A stretch of DNA of 64,000 nucleotides from Pyrrhosoma nymphula (lineage: Eukaryota > Arthropoda > Insecta > Odonata > Coenagrionidae). The translations under genes and the position numbers were made by a program. Shown piece by piece: positions 34,737 to 46,689 of the stretch (the stretch's first letter is position 1; every line of letters starts with the position of its first letter). Under the pieces are notes generated by a model that had not been told where the DNA came from, searched no databases, and saw only the letters and a program-made list of their open reading frames with translations. The stretch covers positions 138,867,422 through 138,931,421 of the forward strand of contig OY754329.1 in assembly GCA_963573305.1 (NCBI GenBank). The letters are read 5' to 3'.

Positions 34737-36474
34737 AAGGTATATTTGTTAGTAAATTTAGTATCTCACTTTTGCTTTCCAGTGGTTTGGCATGCCATTA
34801 CGGAAAGTAGCAAATATCAATCGCCACGAAGACAATGATTTATCAAAAGTTCTGAATCATGCAGCAAGTAGAGAACCGTCTTTAGGTGGATAGTGATCCT
34901 TACTGAATCTGCAAGTCACGTCTTGAGTGGGTACATGAGTGATTTTGGGAAGGGGGGTGCTGGGAGTTGAAGGACGGGCGATTGTTAACAGAAGGCGCGT
35001 GGGAGGGGCGCCATCTTATTCGCGATTGTTTGTGTTCCCTTCCCCCCCCCCTCTGAGTACAAGAAAATTAATGAATCCGCTATCATTTACCCTTTAGGTG
35101 AATTAATAAAGCTGGGGGTGAAAACTTCCTGAATAGAGGCATCCTCCGGGCTCCAGTGTGTAACTATCTCCGTGGGTTACCTTTTCTAACGTCACATACG
35201 CCAGCTTGTTCGGACTCCATGGAAGCAATGCGATAGATGATAGCGATATGTACTGTGTCTGACCCAAAAATCAATTCCCTCGCAGAAAATCTCCCTCTCT
35301 CCAAAAACACCTCCACTCGCCAACTACCTTTTTCCTTCCAAAACTGCCTAAATAAAATACAATAGTTTTGTGGCTTACGGTGAACCTGCTAGAATATGCT
35401 TTCTCTACGATGGCGTAAAAAAATGTACTATGCCATAGAATTTTACGTAATTTTTGTTCAAAGTTGTTGGGGACTTCTTGAGAGGGGATGTGGTGGATTA
35501 AGATGTTTATTTCGTAATCCTTCCAAGCATCGGCGCCTTCCTCATCGAGGCTCGCGGTGTGCTCTCATCATTGCTCACTATAAAATTTTCCACGCAATGG
35601 CGATTTTTTTTACTCCGCGAATTATGTCACTCACGACTTCCTCTTTACTCATCCATCCGTGCCCATTATTCTTCTCAATGCTCTTGCTCGTGCCCTACAT
35701 TCAAAACTTTGCCTAAAATACACAGATTAAGAGAAAAATGTAGTGGCTGTGACTGAGCACAGACGTTACTGCATTGTATTTTTCATTTTCCCCAATAGGA
35801 CATGACGGGAATGGTGTGGCGAAGAGAATCGTCGGTGGAGAAATTAACTTCATTATCTGTTTATAATTTTCATAATTATTTTATTTAACCGCTCAAATAA
35901 AAACGGTTCAGTACATAACTAGATTGTTAATTATATAAAAAGCGTAGTCAAAATCTAACGTCAAAATAAGGGATTTTGGACAAATGTTAATTAGAGGAAA
36001 GACCACTCTGGGATCTTTTCCCTGATCAGTATTTTTGCCGTCGATTAGTAGTAAGCATTTGGCATAACTGTTAATAGGATATTATTCATTAGGGGGAATA
36101 TATTTCGGACAAATGGTCGGATTTTTTAAACTGGCGTACTGGTCATTCCATATTAAGTGGTCTAGGGCTCTCCGTTTGACCATATCGGATTTTGATGAAA
36201 TTTAGTGTGTTGAGTTCGACATGTCCCAAATAAAATTGTGTAAATGTTTAGGTCCATCGGTGGAATGGTTCGGAGATATTGCCGTTCTTATGACCCCATA
36301 TCACGACCACGTGCAAGATGACTGTGACCTTTTGGCAAATGTTGAGAAATAGTAACTCCGTGGATCTTTTTAAAAAAAATTATAGATAGCTATCTTTTAC
36401 AACTTTTTGAGCTCTATTTATACAATTATCGTTTTGAGCTCTTTCAAAAAAATTCTACTAAGGTAGCCCTGTTG
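34737..36474. other. No supported gene; possible old repeat at 36170-36360
   Basis: 36170-36360 reads like an internal transposon segment (GGATTTTGATGAAATTTAGT and following), a phrase common in arthropod repeats, but no class could be given. The rest is AT-rich and has one C homopolymer near 35045. Confidence 0.35.
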
Positions 36475-36612
36475 GTTATCCTCTGAAATTATCCTACTCT
36501 CGCGTTGAAGAAACATCGTTATGAATAATATATCAATGACTTACTAAGTATAATTTCAACTTTGGTAACCATATAGTTTATCCTCTGCAATTATCGTACT
36601 CACACGTAGGAG
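36475..36612 (+). repeat. Direct repeat pair beside the hAT MITE
   Basis: GTTATCCTCTGAAATTATCC at 36475 recurs, imperfectly, as GTTTATCCTCTGCAATTATC at about 36576. Both are followed by a (C/G)TACTC(T/A)C(G/A) block. Copies are about 36 bp and roughly 100 bp apart. Confidence 0.75.
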
Positions 36613-36777
36613 CAGGGGCGGCGTGGCCAGGGCGGAAAGGCGGGGATTCCCGCGCGGGCCCCGATTTTAACGTAAATAAAATAGGACGTATATCGTATCG
36701 AAAGTTTTTATGTCGTTTCCCCTCTGGACGTACAGCGGCCCGGGTCCCTGAGCACCCACGCCACCCCTGCGTAGGAG
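36605..36777. mobile_element. hAT-type MITE with perfect 8-bp duplication
   Basis: CGTAGGAG occurs exactly at 36605-36612 and 36770-36777 and brackets a 157-bp GC-rich element (36613-36769). The left end is CAGGGGCGGCGTGG and the inverted right end is CAGGGGTGGCGTGG, one mismatch in 14. An 8-bp target-site duplication plus a CAGGGG- terminus is diagnostic for hAT-superfamily elements. There is no coding capacity. This is the best-defined transposon insertion in the window. Confidence 0.95.
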
Positions 36778-37527
36778 TGATGAAATTTGCTTAAGACAGG
36801 TAGCTTCATAGATAATAAACTCCTCATGTAGTAGAATTTCATCTGGATAGCCATACACTTACCATCTTATGGCTTCAGTATCACAGCTAAGGGAGTTTGC
36901 TGTTGATAATAATTTGTGGAATTCCTAATTGAATGCCCCATAATGGCACAAAATGATAATTTTGAAATCAACCTTAACTTAAGATTTGACGCAACTCCTA
37001 TTTACATTACTTTTATTAGTTATTTCTGGTCCACCCAGGTAGGTCATAAGGCTATCTCAATTTTTACGTAAATTATGCGAGAAGAGTAAACGGAATTTCA
37101 CTATCGCAATCTTTGATATATTCTAAGCAGGGGTAATGGCATTATCAGTTGATGTTTTTTTATCTCAATTGTAACTATTATATTTGTTTCTCCTTGCCAT
37201 ATCTGCATCATACGTTATTCCTTTTTCATTATTTTCATGTATCACTGTCCTTTCCCAGTTTGTTACTAGTTATAATTCATCCCACTACTTTTTTAAGCTA
37301 CTTTATTGAATAGCCATTGATGTTTATAGCTATTAACACTCTTGTTTCTAAGAGTTAATCATATCTTCGCGGGCATTTTCTAAATCTACCGATAGTGCAA
37401 TTCAAATTCCGCTTGGTCGCGCTGAAATCAGGTAGCTCTGTTTTCCACCAGATGAACACTCCCGCCGCTAGGTGCCTCTGTTGGTCCGAACTCTTGACAC
37501 GCGGGTTGCCTGCCGTCGCAGAGTAAG

Positions 37528-37737
37528 ATGCCTGCTAAAAAACGAACCTTCCCCGCCGCGCCGTCTACCAGTTACTCCACGATCATGACGAAGAGGGTAC
37601 GGTGTTACTCCCCGTGGATTTTAGTGCTGTTGGTCGCCGTGACATCCTCAGCGGCAAGGAGGGAAACGATTGGAGGTGATGAGCAGCACGTTCATAGAGA
37701 AGATAAGACTCAAGGGACCGAGGATTTCCTGAAAAAG
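37528..37737 (+). CDS. Candidate first coding exon of a secreted protein
   Basis: An open frame from ATG 37528 has a second in-frame ATG at 37585 (A at -3). From the second start the protein begins MTKRVRCYSPWILVLLVAVT and continues SSAARRETIGGDEQHVHRED. It has a basic n-region, a hydrophobic core of about 11-13 residues and a plausible small-residue cleavage site (SSAA), then a hydrophilic, charged segment. This is a good signal peptide. The exon would end with a consensus donor AAAAG|GTTAGG at 37737/37738 in phase 0; without splicing the frame stops at 37759-37761. The surrounding sequence is GC-enriched relative to its neighbours. No downstream exon and no family were recognised; a neuropeptide or other small secreted precursor is possible but unproven. 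Confidence 0.42.
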
Positions 37738-38479
37738 GTTAGGATTCGGATTTTCATGTGAAAAAGTACTTCTTTCCCTAAGGAAAAAGTGAGCGGGCAA
37801 AGAATGCGATAATCGTGATTTATTTTATAAAATTTTGCCTTCAGTTCGTCAAATTATATTGCGTTTTGTGACTTTTTGTAGGTTGCAAAATACATTTACC
37901 TACTGGCAAATTATAGGTAAAATTGTGCTTTACTATAGTTTATGCGGAAAATCTTATGTAGTTTTAAGGATAGTATCAATTTTTTTTAAGGAAAGCTGTT
38001 CTCACATACCGTGTTCACTCACTCAGTAATTGTCTAAGTAATTCGGCGGTGTATGGTTCGAGTTCTCATCGAGAAGGATTTTTCGCTGTTGGTGCACCAT
38101 AATAAATCACTAACATTTAATTTTTGGGTCAGTTTATGAAGGAATTTCTTCAATTACAACGCATAACGAATGGATGAATGAGTTTTAATTCCTATCTGAA
38201 TATTTCGTAAGCTGTCGTAGGATGGAGTGATTTTATTTTTTTTAAATTTATGATATCACATTATTGAAATGGGTGCTTATTCCTTTATTTTATTACTCTC
38301 CAATTCATAAAACGCTACCGTCGTCTCATCAATTTTTTCCAATCGGAGATTAGGACCGCGTTTGATTCTTCCAACAGTTTATGCAACTGCTTAATTTTTT
38401 ATTGTTTGTCGAGAGATGAGTTCCGCGGGTGGTAGCGAAGAAAAACTACGTTTAAATTCAACAAAATTATTAACGAAGA
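37738..38479. other. Putative intron; weak tRNA-like B box near 38055
   Basis: If the 37528-37737 exon is real this is intron. GGTTCGAGTTCTC at about 38055 resembles a B box, but no A box or SINE body was recognised. Confidence 0.3.
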
Positions 38480-38644
38480 ATGAAATAATTTCTCGTTTTG
38501 TACATTCCTTACTATTTTGTTATTACCTACGATGGTTTCGACACATAATGTCATTATCAAGGCTTGCTAATTGTATTATATGTCGAAACCAAGGTCGATA
38601 ATAATAAAAACGTGTGGAAAGAACAAAGCGAGAAATTATTTCAT
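38480..38644. repeat. Fold-back repeat with GTCGAAACC apex (family F)
   Basis: The arms 38480-38549 and 38575-38644 are imperfect reverse complements over about 70 bp (outer ends ATGAAATAATTTCTCG). Near the apex the right arm carries GTCGAAACCAAGGTCG (38582-38597). The left arm carries its inverse, preceded on that strand by GACA-loop-TGTC (38552-38540 read on the minus strand). It shares the motif order with 25838-25880, 62983-63092 and 63569-63737. Confidence 0.85.
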
Positions 38645-39547
38645 GTATCGTGTTTCCATAAAGTTAAGCTTGAAGGAGTAACTTTTAAAAAATAACACCT
38701 GGAACCATGTATTTGATGCCTGCGGCTGATATTTTGGGGAACTTCATTGGTCGAAGGAGAATATTTTGATTGAAATTTAGCAATCTACTGCTTCAGATAT
38801 ATTTCTTTAGACTGTTTCAAACAAATATGTCAAAAATAGAAAAATAAAATGTATCGCAACTAGTTGTAATAAATATATTTAAGATTGCTAAGTTTAAATT
38901 ATCACATTCCTCTTCAAACCTTGAAGTGTATTTGATATTTTCTGGCAGAACCATTTGGAAATTCACTATAACTAAAAAAAACATGGTAAATATTTCCACC
39001 AAAATTTATTCAGGTACGACAAGTTTAAACGTCTTATGCCTACTAATCGTTATTTAATAAAGTTTGATGGAAATGCATAATCTGTTTATACTTCAACTAG
39101 AACTATAGTTCATACTTGTAGAACAAGTTATGGAGCGAAATCCCTCGTACAGCAACTAGGCTCATTTTTTTGTCAAAGGATTCCGGATCAACTTTTCGGA
39201 AAATATTTTGACAGGATTTCCAATTTTTCGAAGGCTTAACCTTCCACTAATTTAACCATATCAAACCAGTTATCACTGTCCTCTTCTTTTTTGATTCCAT
39301 GACGACGTTTATCACCGGTATGTGACAATGTCGTTATGCTTGCGAAGAAACGGGTGGCGTCTGTCGAGTCGCCACCCCCTACCCGAACCCCTGCAACTCC
39401 CTGCCCCGCCCACCTGCGAACGGAAGAATCCTGTGAACGCCCTCCATCAGCGGAAGGAATCAAGGAAGCGGCTATTGCCTTGCCTTCCGCCTCCAAGGTG
39501 TGTCTTGGTGAACACGCGCGAGATAATGGACCTGCGGCCGTCTCCGA
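38645..39547. other. GC-rich island with overlapping frames, no supported gene
   Basis: 39340-39540 is GC-rich and open in several frames on both strands (up to 89 codons), which points to composition and not coding. It runs directly into the family C repeat. Confidence 0.35.
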
Positions 39548-39612
39548 TATCTACATCTACATTACGTGGTACCCTGCAAGTTAACTCATAGGTGTGTGGC
39601 AAGGGGTAACTC
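39548..39612 (+). repeat. Dispersed repeat, family C
   Basis: ATATCTACATCTACATTACG, then TACCCTGCAAGTTAACTCAT and GGTGTGTGGCAAGGGGTAAC. Best-preserved copy in the window; compare 28474-28530. Confidence 0.75.
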
Positions 39613-42494
39613 AACACCAGGTGTGCACTAACCTTCAAGCGCGCTATCATACTGTTTTTGACAGTTTCACGTACTATGTACTCTTTAGTAACGTATGAGA
39701 AGGGAGATTTCATATGAAATAGAGCTTCTAAAAATAATTTTATTCATGCGGGAAACACACGGCGCTCATATATTATGTGTACCGTTAGTTTAAGTTCACT
39801 CATGCTGAATTGCAAAACGTACAAAAAATGAAACAAAATTACAGTCGCATAATGCATAAATCATTATTTTAGCATCCCACAAAGAAATTGAAAAGAAACT
39901 GTAGGAAAAAAATGCTGTCGTTACCATTTACATTGTTGGAAGCCACGATCAAAACTAGTGTGGTCCCTAGTAGCATGCGGAAAAAGTGATATTGTTAGCC
40001 TTTCCGTATCGCAAATAATTAGTTTTATGCATGTGATGTAATCTCCTAGAATGGAATGGGTATTTTAATGAGTCCTTAAAGTGATTATGGGGAAATATCG
40101 ATATTATGCCCGAGTTCTTATGGATTTCTCACTGTATATTTTTACGGGTATTTTTCCTATTCACTCTCACTGTAATGAAGGTGCACTCCCACGTGCAATT
40201 TGTAGTGGCTTCGTAAGTTACGTGAAAGTAAGTCCTTCGTGAGTTACGTTCTGCAAATGTTCTGTAAAGAAATGGACAAACTCTTCCTCGGTTAGTTTGC
40301 ACAACGACTCCTCGTCAATCATCGTGCGGGCAACTACGATAACTTGGTTAATATGTTACCTTGAGACGACTTATGGCAATGTTTGAACGCACTCCTTTTA
40401 CCAACCAACATTTGATAGGCATCGAAAGTGACTCTCTTGAAGAACACTTGCAATTTCAGGACCTGCTCCGTGGGGATACACTTTTGAAAAAGTTTGAGAT
40501 AAATTGTATACGGTTGTTGAGGAGTCGTGTTATAATCACGAGTTGTAGACGTGAGTACACGAGACTGTCTGACTAACAATCTTGAAGCTATCTTCATATA
40601 GTATGATATCCCAGAATATTTTCTGTCATTGTAGACGTTGCATCCTGATTGGATCATTTACTACTGTTTTCAAAGGATGCTGGCTTTTTTTCAGCCCTGT
40701 GAAGCATGTTAATTATTATAACTTGTAGTATGATTCTAGAGTATTTTTCTTTACTTAATGGCATATCTAGGATACGTCCATGCCGGTGAGGTATGTTCAT
40801 AATGCACATCATTGGTTTGTACATTTCATTTCAATAAGGCAGCTGTCTAGGTGCTTCAACCAATAATTACGAATTGGTCATGACATGGTACCATATGTGC
40901 ACTTCGGAGTGGTTTTGCAATGCTATCCTTGGTCAAATGCGGTACGATGACGATTTAACATTCAACACATTGCGTTTGGCCAGTATTTTTTCAACGAACA
41001 AATGAGCTCTCTTGAAGTTTCTCGGCTGATTTGCATTGATTATAGAGCATTCCTATAAATACGCGACTTAATTATATGTCGTAGGTTACGAATGCGATAT
41101 TGAAAAATTTTCCAGGAACTGGTGGTGGTTGAGATATAAATACTGTTCTTTGAATGGTTTAGCGAAAACTAATTTTTTATTGGAAAGCCTTAATGGAGAA
41201 TAAGCACCTTAATAGAGTTTAATGACCCTTTACCGTGAAATTTACTCGGTGTATGGAATATTTTGATAATAACACTAATATGATTCATTATTCTAAAATA
41301 AGGGGCAGACACAAGCTTATAAATATGAAAAGGGTAAGAAGTTGGATTGATGGAGTATTATTCACGAAAAGATATCGGGTCAGTTCTGATCGCAGTTCTT
41401 ATTTTGAGATAGAAAGTACTTTCTTTGTTGGATTTTAGTGTCAAGTATTTTTCATTGACGTTATGGAAATAATTCTCTAATGCTCTATGGTCTAATTCGT
41501 AAATTATTCTTGTTTAAAAGTTGCTGTTTGATTTAATCAATCGGTTAATTTTATTAACTTGAAGAAAATTTATCGCTGTTGAATTTTTTATAACTGTATT
41601 TCAGCTCGTTTAGCCATTGAGAGATTTGCAAGTCGGTCAGATGGACATTTGTTCACGGAGCACCATCCCTAATTGAGAGCGGCAGAAGTAGACATTTATT
41701 AAGATTCACAGAGGTCAATTGGCCGCTCGGTTAAAGTGATTGGTGTGTGTTCCGTGTCCGGACAGCTGGAATGGAAAAATACGCGTTTGCCTTTTTCTCC
41801 TGCTATGAGGAGCAAGATGGAAAAAACAGAGGTATCTCAGGATGAAAAAATGTTTTTTTTCTTGGCACAAATGAAACACTTTAGCCCTCTTCTCGGTTGT
41901 ATTATAGCTAACTCATATATCAGCTTAAGTTACCCTGGTGAAAAGTTCCTAGGGCTGATATATCGATACTGACATATAGGGCTTTTTCATATAGCATTAA
42001 GTTTTTATTTCATTTATTCATATAACATTAGTTCAATCCTTGTAATAATATGCTTTGTTCTTCGTTGTTCCTGTGATGAAGAATAAGTTTAAACCTATCA
42101 GTCACACAAATATAAGGCATTAAAAGGATACCACAGATTTATATTTAAAAATATTTCTCCTCAGTGCTATTATTATCTGACGGGTCACGTTTTATGTGCA
42201 AGTAGATACCACTGAGAGGGCAAAATCATGTATATCCATTGGTTGATAGGTATAGACTTGGTGTAACTTTTCATCGTTAAATACTAAATGTAATCACTAA
42301 TTTTATTTTCGCATACGCTTAACTTTACTTCTCCCCACATCCTCTTTTCTTGACATGATTTTTTGAACTCAGAAAATTACTTTGAAGCGAAATTCTCCGC
42401 AAATTCTTCGCTCGCCGTCCTCAGTTTCTATTGGATCCCATCTTTGCCTGGAGTGTGGTTTGAGTCACTCACAATGCCCTCACCCTCCTACTTA
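39613..42494. other. No supported gene
   Basis: Overlapping frames of 107 (minus) and 71 (plus) codons at 40334-40657 lack domains. Small inverted repeats such as ATATATCAGC/GCTGATATAT near 41915 and 41955 are present. Nothing else was recognised. Confidence 0.4.
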
Positions 42495-42900
42495 TACAGC
42501 GCGTGAGTCGGAAACGTGGTTATTGCGGATTGGGAATATACGTAGCATGAGGCATTTGTGATGCGGGTTTGTAGATGGATGGAGAGAGTGGGCGTGGAAA
42601 ACGAACGAGGAAGGGTTGGATATTGGGGGGAGGAAAGGAAGTTTGTGGTGGAGATTCGGAGAATGCAGAAATAGTGAATGCAGTACGTGTGGAGAGGTGT
42701 GAGGGCATGTTGACTGTAGGGTGATTGCGGAAGAAAACATGGCAGGCTCGGAAGAGGATTGGAGTTTTGGACGACTTGGGGAGAGGAATAGGGCATGAGG
42801 AACTCAGGGGGGACTTGATAGCGTGCAAATTATGTGCAGGAAAGTGCCAAGATCAACGAGATATAGATAGACAGCTTTATTGGGACGAGATTGAGGTAAG
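42495..42900 (+). pseudogene. LINE reverse transcriptase C-terminal fragment (degenerate)
   Basis: In pieces across shifting frames the plus strand reads RESETWLLRIGN, EAFVMRVCRWMERVG, EERKFVVEIRRMQK and then GRKHGRLGRG. This matches the order YGSETW-LR - EAFxMxxxRxMxxI - xxRKxLxxIRxRQK - GKRGRGR of LINE C-termini. Stops and frameshifts are numerous. Open minus-strand frames here (up to 102 codons) are antisense shadows. Confidence 0.65.
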
Positions 42901-43117
42901 GTAGTTCCAATTCTTAGCGTGCACCTGCTTAACGTGATTTGACGGCTAGGGTCATTTCACACTCAACTCCCTACCACTTGCAGGCAGCGGTAACGGTTCT
43001 CGGAACGAATTGGAGTCACCCTTCAGAGTACGAGCCGAGGCAAACGAAATTTAACTTTGGTGAACTAGCGGTAAACGGTATTTCCACCGTGGAAGGCCAA
43101 TTCGCTGCAAATGTCTC

Positions 43118-43440
43118 TTCAGAGAGTTTGAGCGAGATTTTTCTCAAGTCATAATATAGGCCTAATATAATTTTATTTTTTAATTTAAGCTGCTGCAAGA
43201 AGTATGAATTTAATATTCCAACATTAATAACTCAAAAAGTTTGTTTTATTTACTGAAATTATTATTAATCGACTAATTATACGTATTTAGGGCTTTAATT
43301 TTACTCATCTAATTCACGCCTTACGTCGAAAACGTCTTCAAAATTGAAGGTTTATTTGCAGTTCCATAAAGAGTGCCTATTACGGTGAGTAATTAATTTT
43401 TTTTTCAAAATAGTTGAAAATGAATCCAAACCTTATGATT
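43118..43440. mobile_element. MITE family E, one end only (inverted orientation)
   Basis: Begins TTCA + GAGAGTTTGAGCGAGATTTT, a slightly changed terminal repeat. It continues through GAAAACGTCTTCA and GTGAGTAATTAATTT, which are the reverse complement of the matching blocks in the complete copies. Similarity is lost near 43440, so the far end is missing. Confidence 0.75.
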
Positions 43441-44214
43441 TCTAATGCTATCTGAGAGCCAGAACTACCTTATTTTCTAAATGAAGTCTCCAGAGCGCAT
43501 AGCCGTACCTATCCCATGGAAGACGGCATCTATTTTTTGGCATATATGACGAAAATTCGTTCGGTCAATGGGTGATCATTTGGCGTTAGTGGAAAAATGA
43601 AATCTTTTTTTATTATAATGATGCCAAGTTCATTAAATTTTGCAGGAATTGATATCTAGCTCTAACTATCTGGCTACGAATATGCTTGTAATTTCCTTAT
43701 TTTGTTTATTTACGTTTTCCAGAAATCATAAAGCGGATCTGTGCTTGCTGATTCCCCGGTAAGCATTTTTGGTTTCTATATTCCTAGGCATGTTTGGATG
43801 CATCAAACTTTTTCAGCGAAGTATACTCTCCTCCCTGCAAGACCCATTCTCAATCGTATAGGTTCCTCGACTTTCCCTCCCAAGTCACGCCGCTCCTATC
43901 GCGAACTTCAGGTCTCTACGGAGTCGATGTGAGTCGGCTACTGCTCCTCTCTCAAAGGAGGGAGCATCATCCTTTGTGTTACGTGATAGTATAATTCACC
44001 GATTCCGTACCAAGCAGCGAGGTTGCCGCGCCTGAGTCCTCAGCTATCCTGTCCTCGAGACAAAATATGGGGTAGCGAATTTCCCGGCACGCTACAGGTT
44101 ACTTATATTTACGTGTAAATCAGCAATATGTATAAATATTGCTAACTTCGTTTAAAATGGTCAAGAGTGAACTGAATAATGTGAATCGATATAATTACTT
44201 TGGCAATATTATAG
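43441..44214. other. No supported gene
   Basis: Overlapping frames of 63 and 66 codons at 43741-43994 have no domain. Confidence 0.4.
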
Positions 44215-44420
44215 AGGAAACGGGTTATTCCCAAGGATATGTCGGCCGATATGAAAGTCCACGCCGGGGTCGCGTGTTCGATTCTAGCCTGGGTGGATTT
44301 TGCAGAATCCAGAGCATGGATGTTTTTTTATGTCCGGTGTTACAAGCTGTAATGCCGAATTTAAAAGTCTAATTCGGCTGTTTTCGGGAAACTGGAAAAT
44401 AAATATAAATAAATATTCGA
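44215..44420 (+). mobile_element. tRNA-derived SINE, family B
   Basis: The B box region GGTCGCGTGTTCGATTCTAG is followed by a body with CATGGATGTTTTTTTATGTCC and an AT-rich (ATAAATAT)n tail near 44400-44415. Head, body order and tail match the family B copy at 4304-4511, more diverged. Confidence 0.65.
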
Positions 44421-44533
44421 AAGAAAATAGGAAAAGAGAGTACATTGTTCACGAACAGGAGAGAACAGAAGCTCACAGTAAAGATGAAAATGTAGTGCGA
44501 GTGAGATATCAATACTGTAAGAAGTCAAAGAAT

Positions 44534-44601
44534 TCGGTCTCATTAATAGAAAAAAGATATTTCACTTTCGGTCTCATTAATAGAAAAAAGATATTTCACT
44601 T
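44534..44601. repeat. Tandem duplication, 34-bp period
   Basis: TCGGTCTCATTAATAGAAAA begins at 44534 and 44568; the two 34-bp units are identical. The duplication abuts, and probably arose within, the end of the family E MITE fragment that follows. Confidence 0.95.
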
Positions 44602-44885
44602 CTAATGATACCAAAATATTAGCCACTAACGCACTACTTTTTGAGGTATTAGCCAAAAAAACAAACCGGTGGAATTTCCTGCGGGCGTCAGAGAGGCATC
44701 ATTTTTTTAATTGGGAATTTTTGACGCCTAATTAGCGTCATAAATGTAAAGGTGTGTATTTCGTATATTTTCATAATTATTTCTGAAAATGAATTTATTT
44801 CTCACCGCAATACTTCTTATGAAATTACGAAAAAACCTTCGGTCGTAAAAGCGTTTTAGCCGAACGGCGTGAAACAAATAGTAAA
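44600..44885. mobile_element. MITE family E, internal fragment
   Basis: TAATGATACCAAAATATTAG at the left through CGAACGGCGTGAAACAAAT at the right, in the same orientation as the complete copies at 21031 and 47477. Both terminal repeats are absent. Confidence 0.7.
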
Positions 44886-45714
44886 AATAAAACCTCTGTA
44901 TGCCTTATAATGGATTTATGTTTTGGGAACCCTATATAAAAGAGTGAAGAGGGTAGATGACGTTTTGACCTGCGGAAGTGAACCTTGCTAAATTGTAAAA
45001 AACACTCCACCTAGCATGGCTGCAGCGAGAAATTTGACCGTAATTCATATGAATAATGCTGCGTTTCTTTGGAAATTATTTCAAGTTTACATGAGCATCA
45101 TTACAGCATCACGGACCTCCTTACCTGTACTCGTGCCTCGTTTCCACTTTCGAATTCGAGCATAAACGGTTTTCCTCTCTCAGGAATCACGGTAACGGGA
45201 CTAAAAATGAAACGAGGAATCCCAGAAATGCATAGAAAATTTTCTCCACGTGCATTTTTGCCCTTGGGGTAATGGGTGCGAACCTTTTCCGGCAATCGGC
45301 ATATTCCAATCGCTGTGGAATTTCCTTTCAAATCGTCCAAATGTGCCGGAAGTGACTGGAATACGATATTAAATCGCGATAAAATTTAATTGGTCTCTTC
45401 TCATGTCCCATCCCTTAAGAATCCGTCATCAAAAATCTCTTGGTCGTTTTTTGACTTTTAATGCTTTTTGGGCATCTGAATTATAAATTGCCTTGAAGCA
45501 TTTCATAATAAATCGTTTTCCGCAGGCTCAGAATTGATTGAAATTTTATTCCTCTTTGAAATTCAAATATTAGCCTGCAGCGGCTCATTTTATTCGCTCT
45601 ACCCGGTGTCCACTGGTGAAGAATTCGTCTTCAAAAATTACCTGGGTCTCTGACTCAAGAATGCTTTCATTTTCTTTTAAATGGATGTGGGCGGTAACTT
45701 TTCTATAAACCGTT
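44886..45714. other. No supported gene
   Basis: Short frames only (79 codons or fewer). No repeat recognised. Confidence 0.4.
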
Positions 45715-45985
45715 TCGTCTACGTCATGAGGTTCTTTGTCACCAGTCCAGTCCAGTCCATAAAATGTAATTGAAATATATCTTGCAGGTTCGATGCATGA
45801 ATGCGTGAAAAAAGATCGTTGTGTGCTCTAAATCTCCTTAATTTGCAGGTTTTTCCCATCCCCTTCTTGTGTGGGTGTTTTCCTGCTGTGGGGTTTTTCG
45901 ATAAGAATGTAAAACTAATAACACTAGAGTTTTTCCCACGTATGCGCATATCTTTTTTTACACTTTCTGGTCATATTATGTCGTA
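45715..45985 (-). repeat. Dispersed repeat, family D (copy 2)
   Basis: Minus strand collinear with 7035-7230. It shares CCAGAAAGTGTAAAAAAA, ATACGTG(G)GA, TATCGAAAAACCCCAC, GGAAAACACCCACAC and GGGAAAAACCTGC. A 120-codon plus-strand frame across it (45801-46163) shows no domain and is treated as chance. Confidence 0.65.
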
Positions 45986-46296
45986 TCTAAAATGTGTATG
46001 TCATATGATGAATGAAATGCTATTCCTCTGTGCAACCTTAATATTTTTTCACTTATTATTTTTTTTAATATTTCATGTATCCATTTTCCAAATGCATTGG
46101 GGACTTTATTGTCCCAATATCGCCCTAATAAATCCAACTTATTATAATTCCTTATTCCATTAACTACTAATTAAGATATTTTCCATCCTTTTGCCACCAC
46201 ATCGTGCGAGATTAAATTTTTTTTTCTTGTAATAGGTTATCACTCGCCGAGTGACTCATTTTCTTGCTACAGAAGCTTAAGAATATCTCACACACT

Positions 46297-46600
46297 AAAG
46301 GTGGTGAGAGCGAGATTTTTCTCTAGTCATTATCATTCGGATACTTTTAAAAAAATTAGGCATTTTTTTAATAATTATATAAATATTAATGGCGTAAAAA
46401 CTTTGTTTTTGTGACTGAAATTTTCTGTTGTAAAATAAATATACGTGTTTTAGGCATTAACCGGACTCGTTAGTATCCTGCCATGCACAGAAAACGCCTT
46501 CAACCCCGAACATTTTTTCTCCGATTTTATGGGAAGTAATACTGTGAGTAATAAATGTAATTCTAGATATGATTTATAAAATAGCATACCAAACATAATC
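46297..46600. mobile_element. MITE family E, one end only (inverted orientation)
   Basis: Starts AGGTGGTGAGAGCGAGATTT (a diverged terminal repeat) and contains GAAAACGCCTTCA and GTGAGTAATAAAT. Similarity stops near 46600. The next copy, at 46690, lies in the opposite orientation. Confidence 0.75.
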
Positions 46601-46689
46601 TCCCTCTCTTTCCATTTCTCTTTCTTTCATTATTAGGCAATACGGAGCCAATCGCAATATGCACGTCTAGGCTGGGTACTCCGTCGTGC

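Noticed and set aside
38041..38110. SINE with B box GGTTCGAGTTC
   Set aside because: No A box, body or tail was recognised; a single 11-bp match is insufficient.
42488..42828. Three antisense frames up to 102 codons
   Set aside because: They are shadows of the degenerate plus-strand LINE fragment at 42495-42900.
45801..46163. 120-codon frame
   Set aside because: Runs across dispersed repeat family D and T-rich sequence, with no domain.
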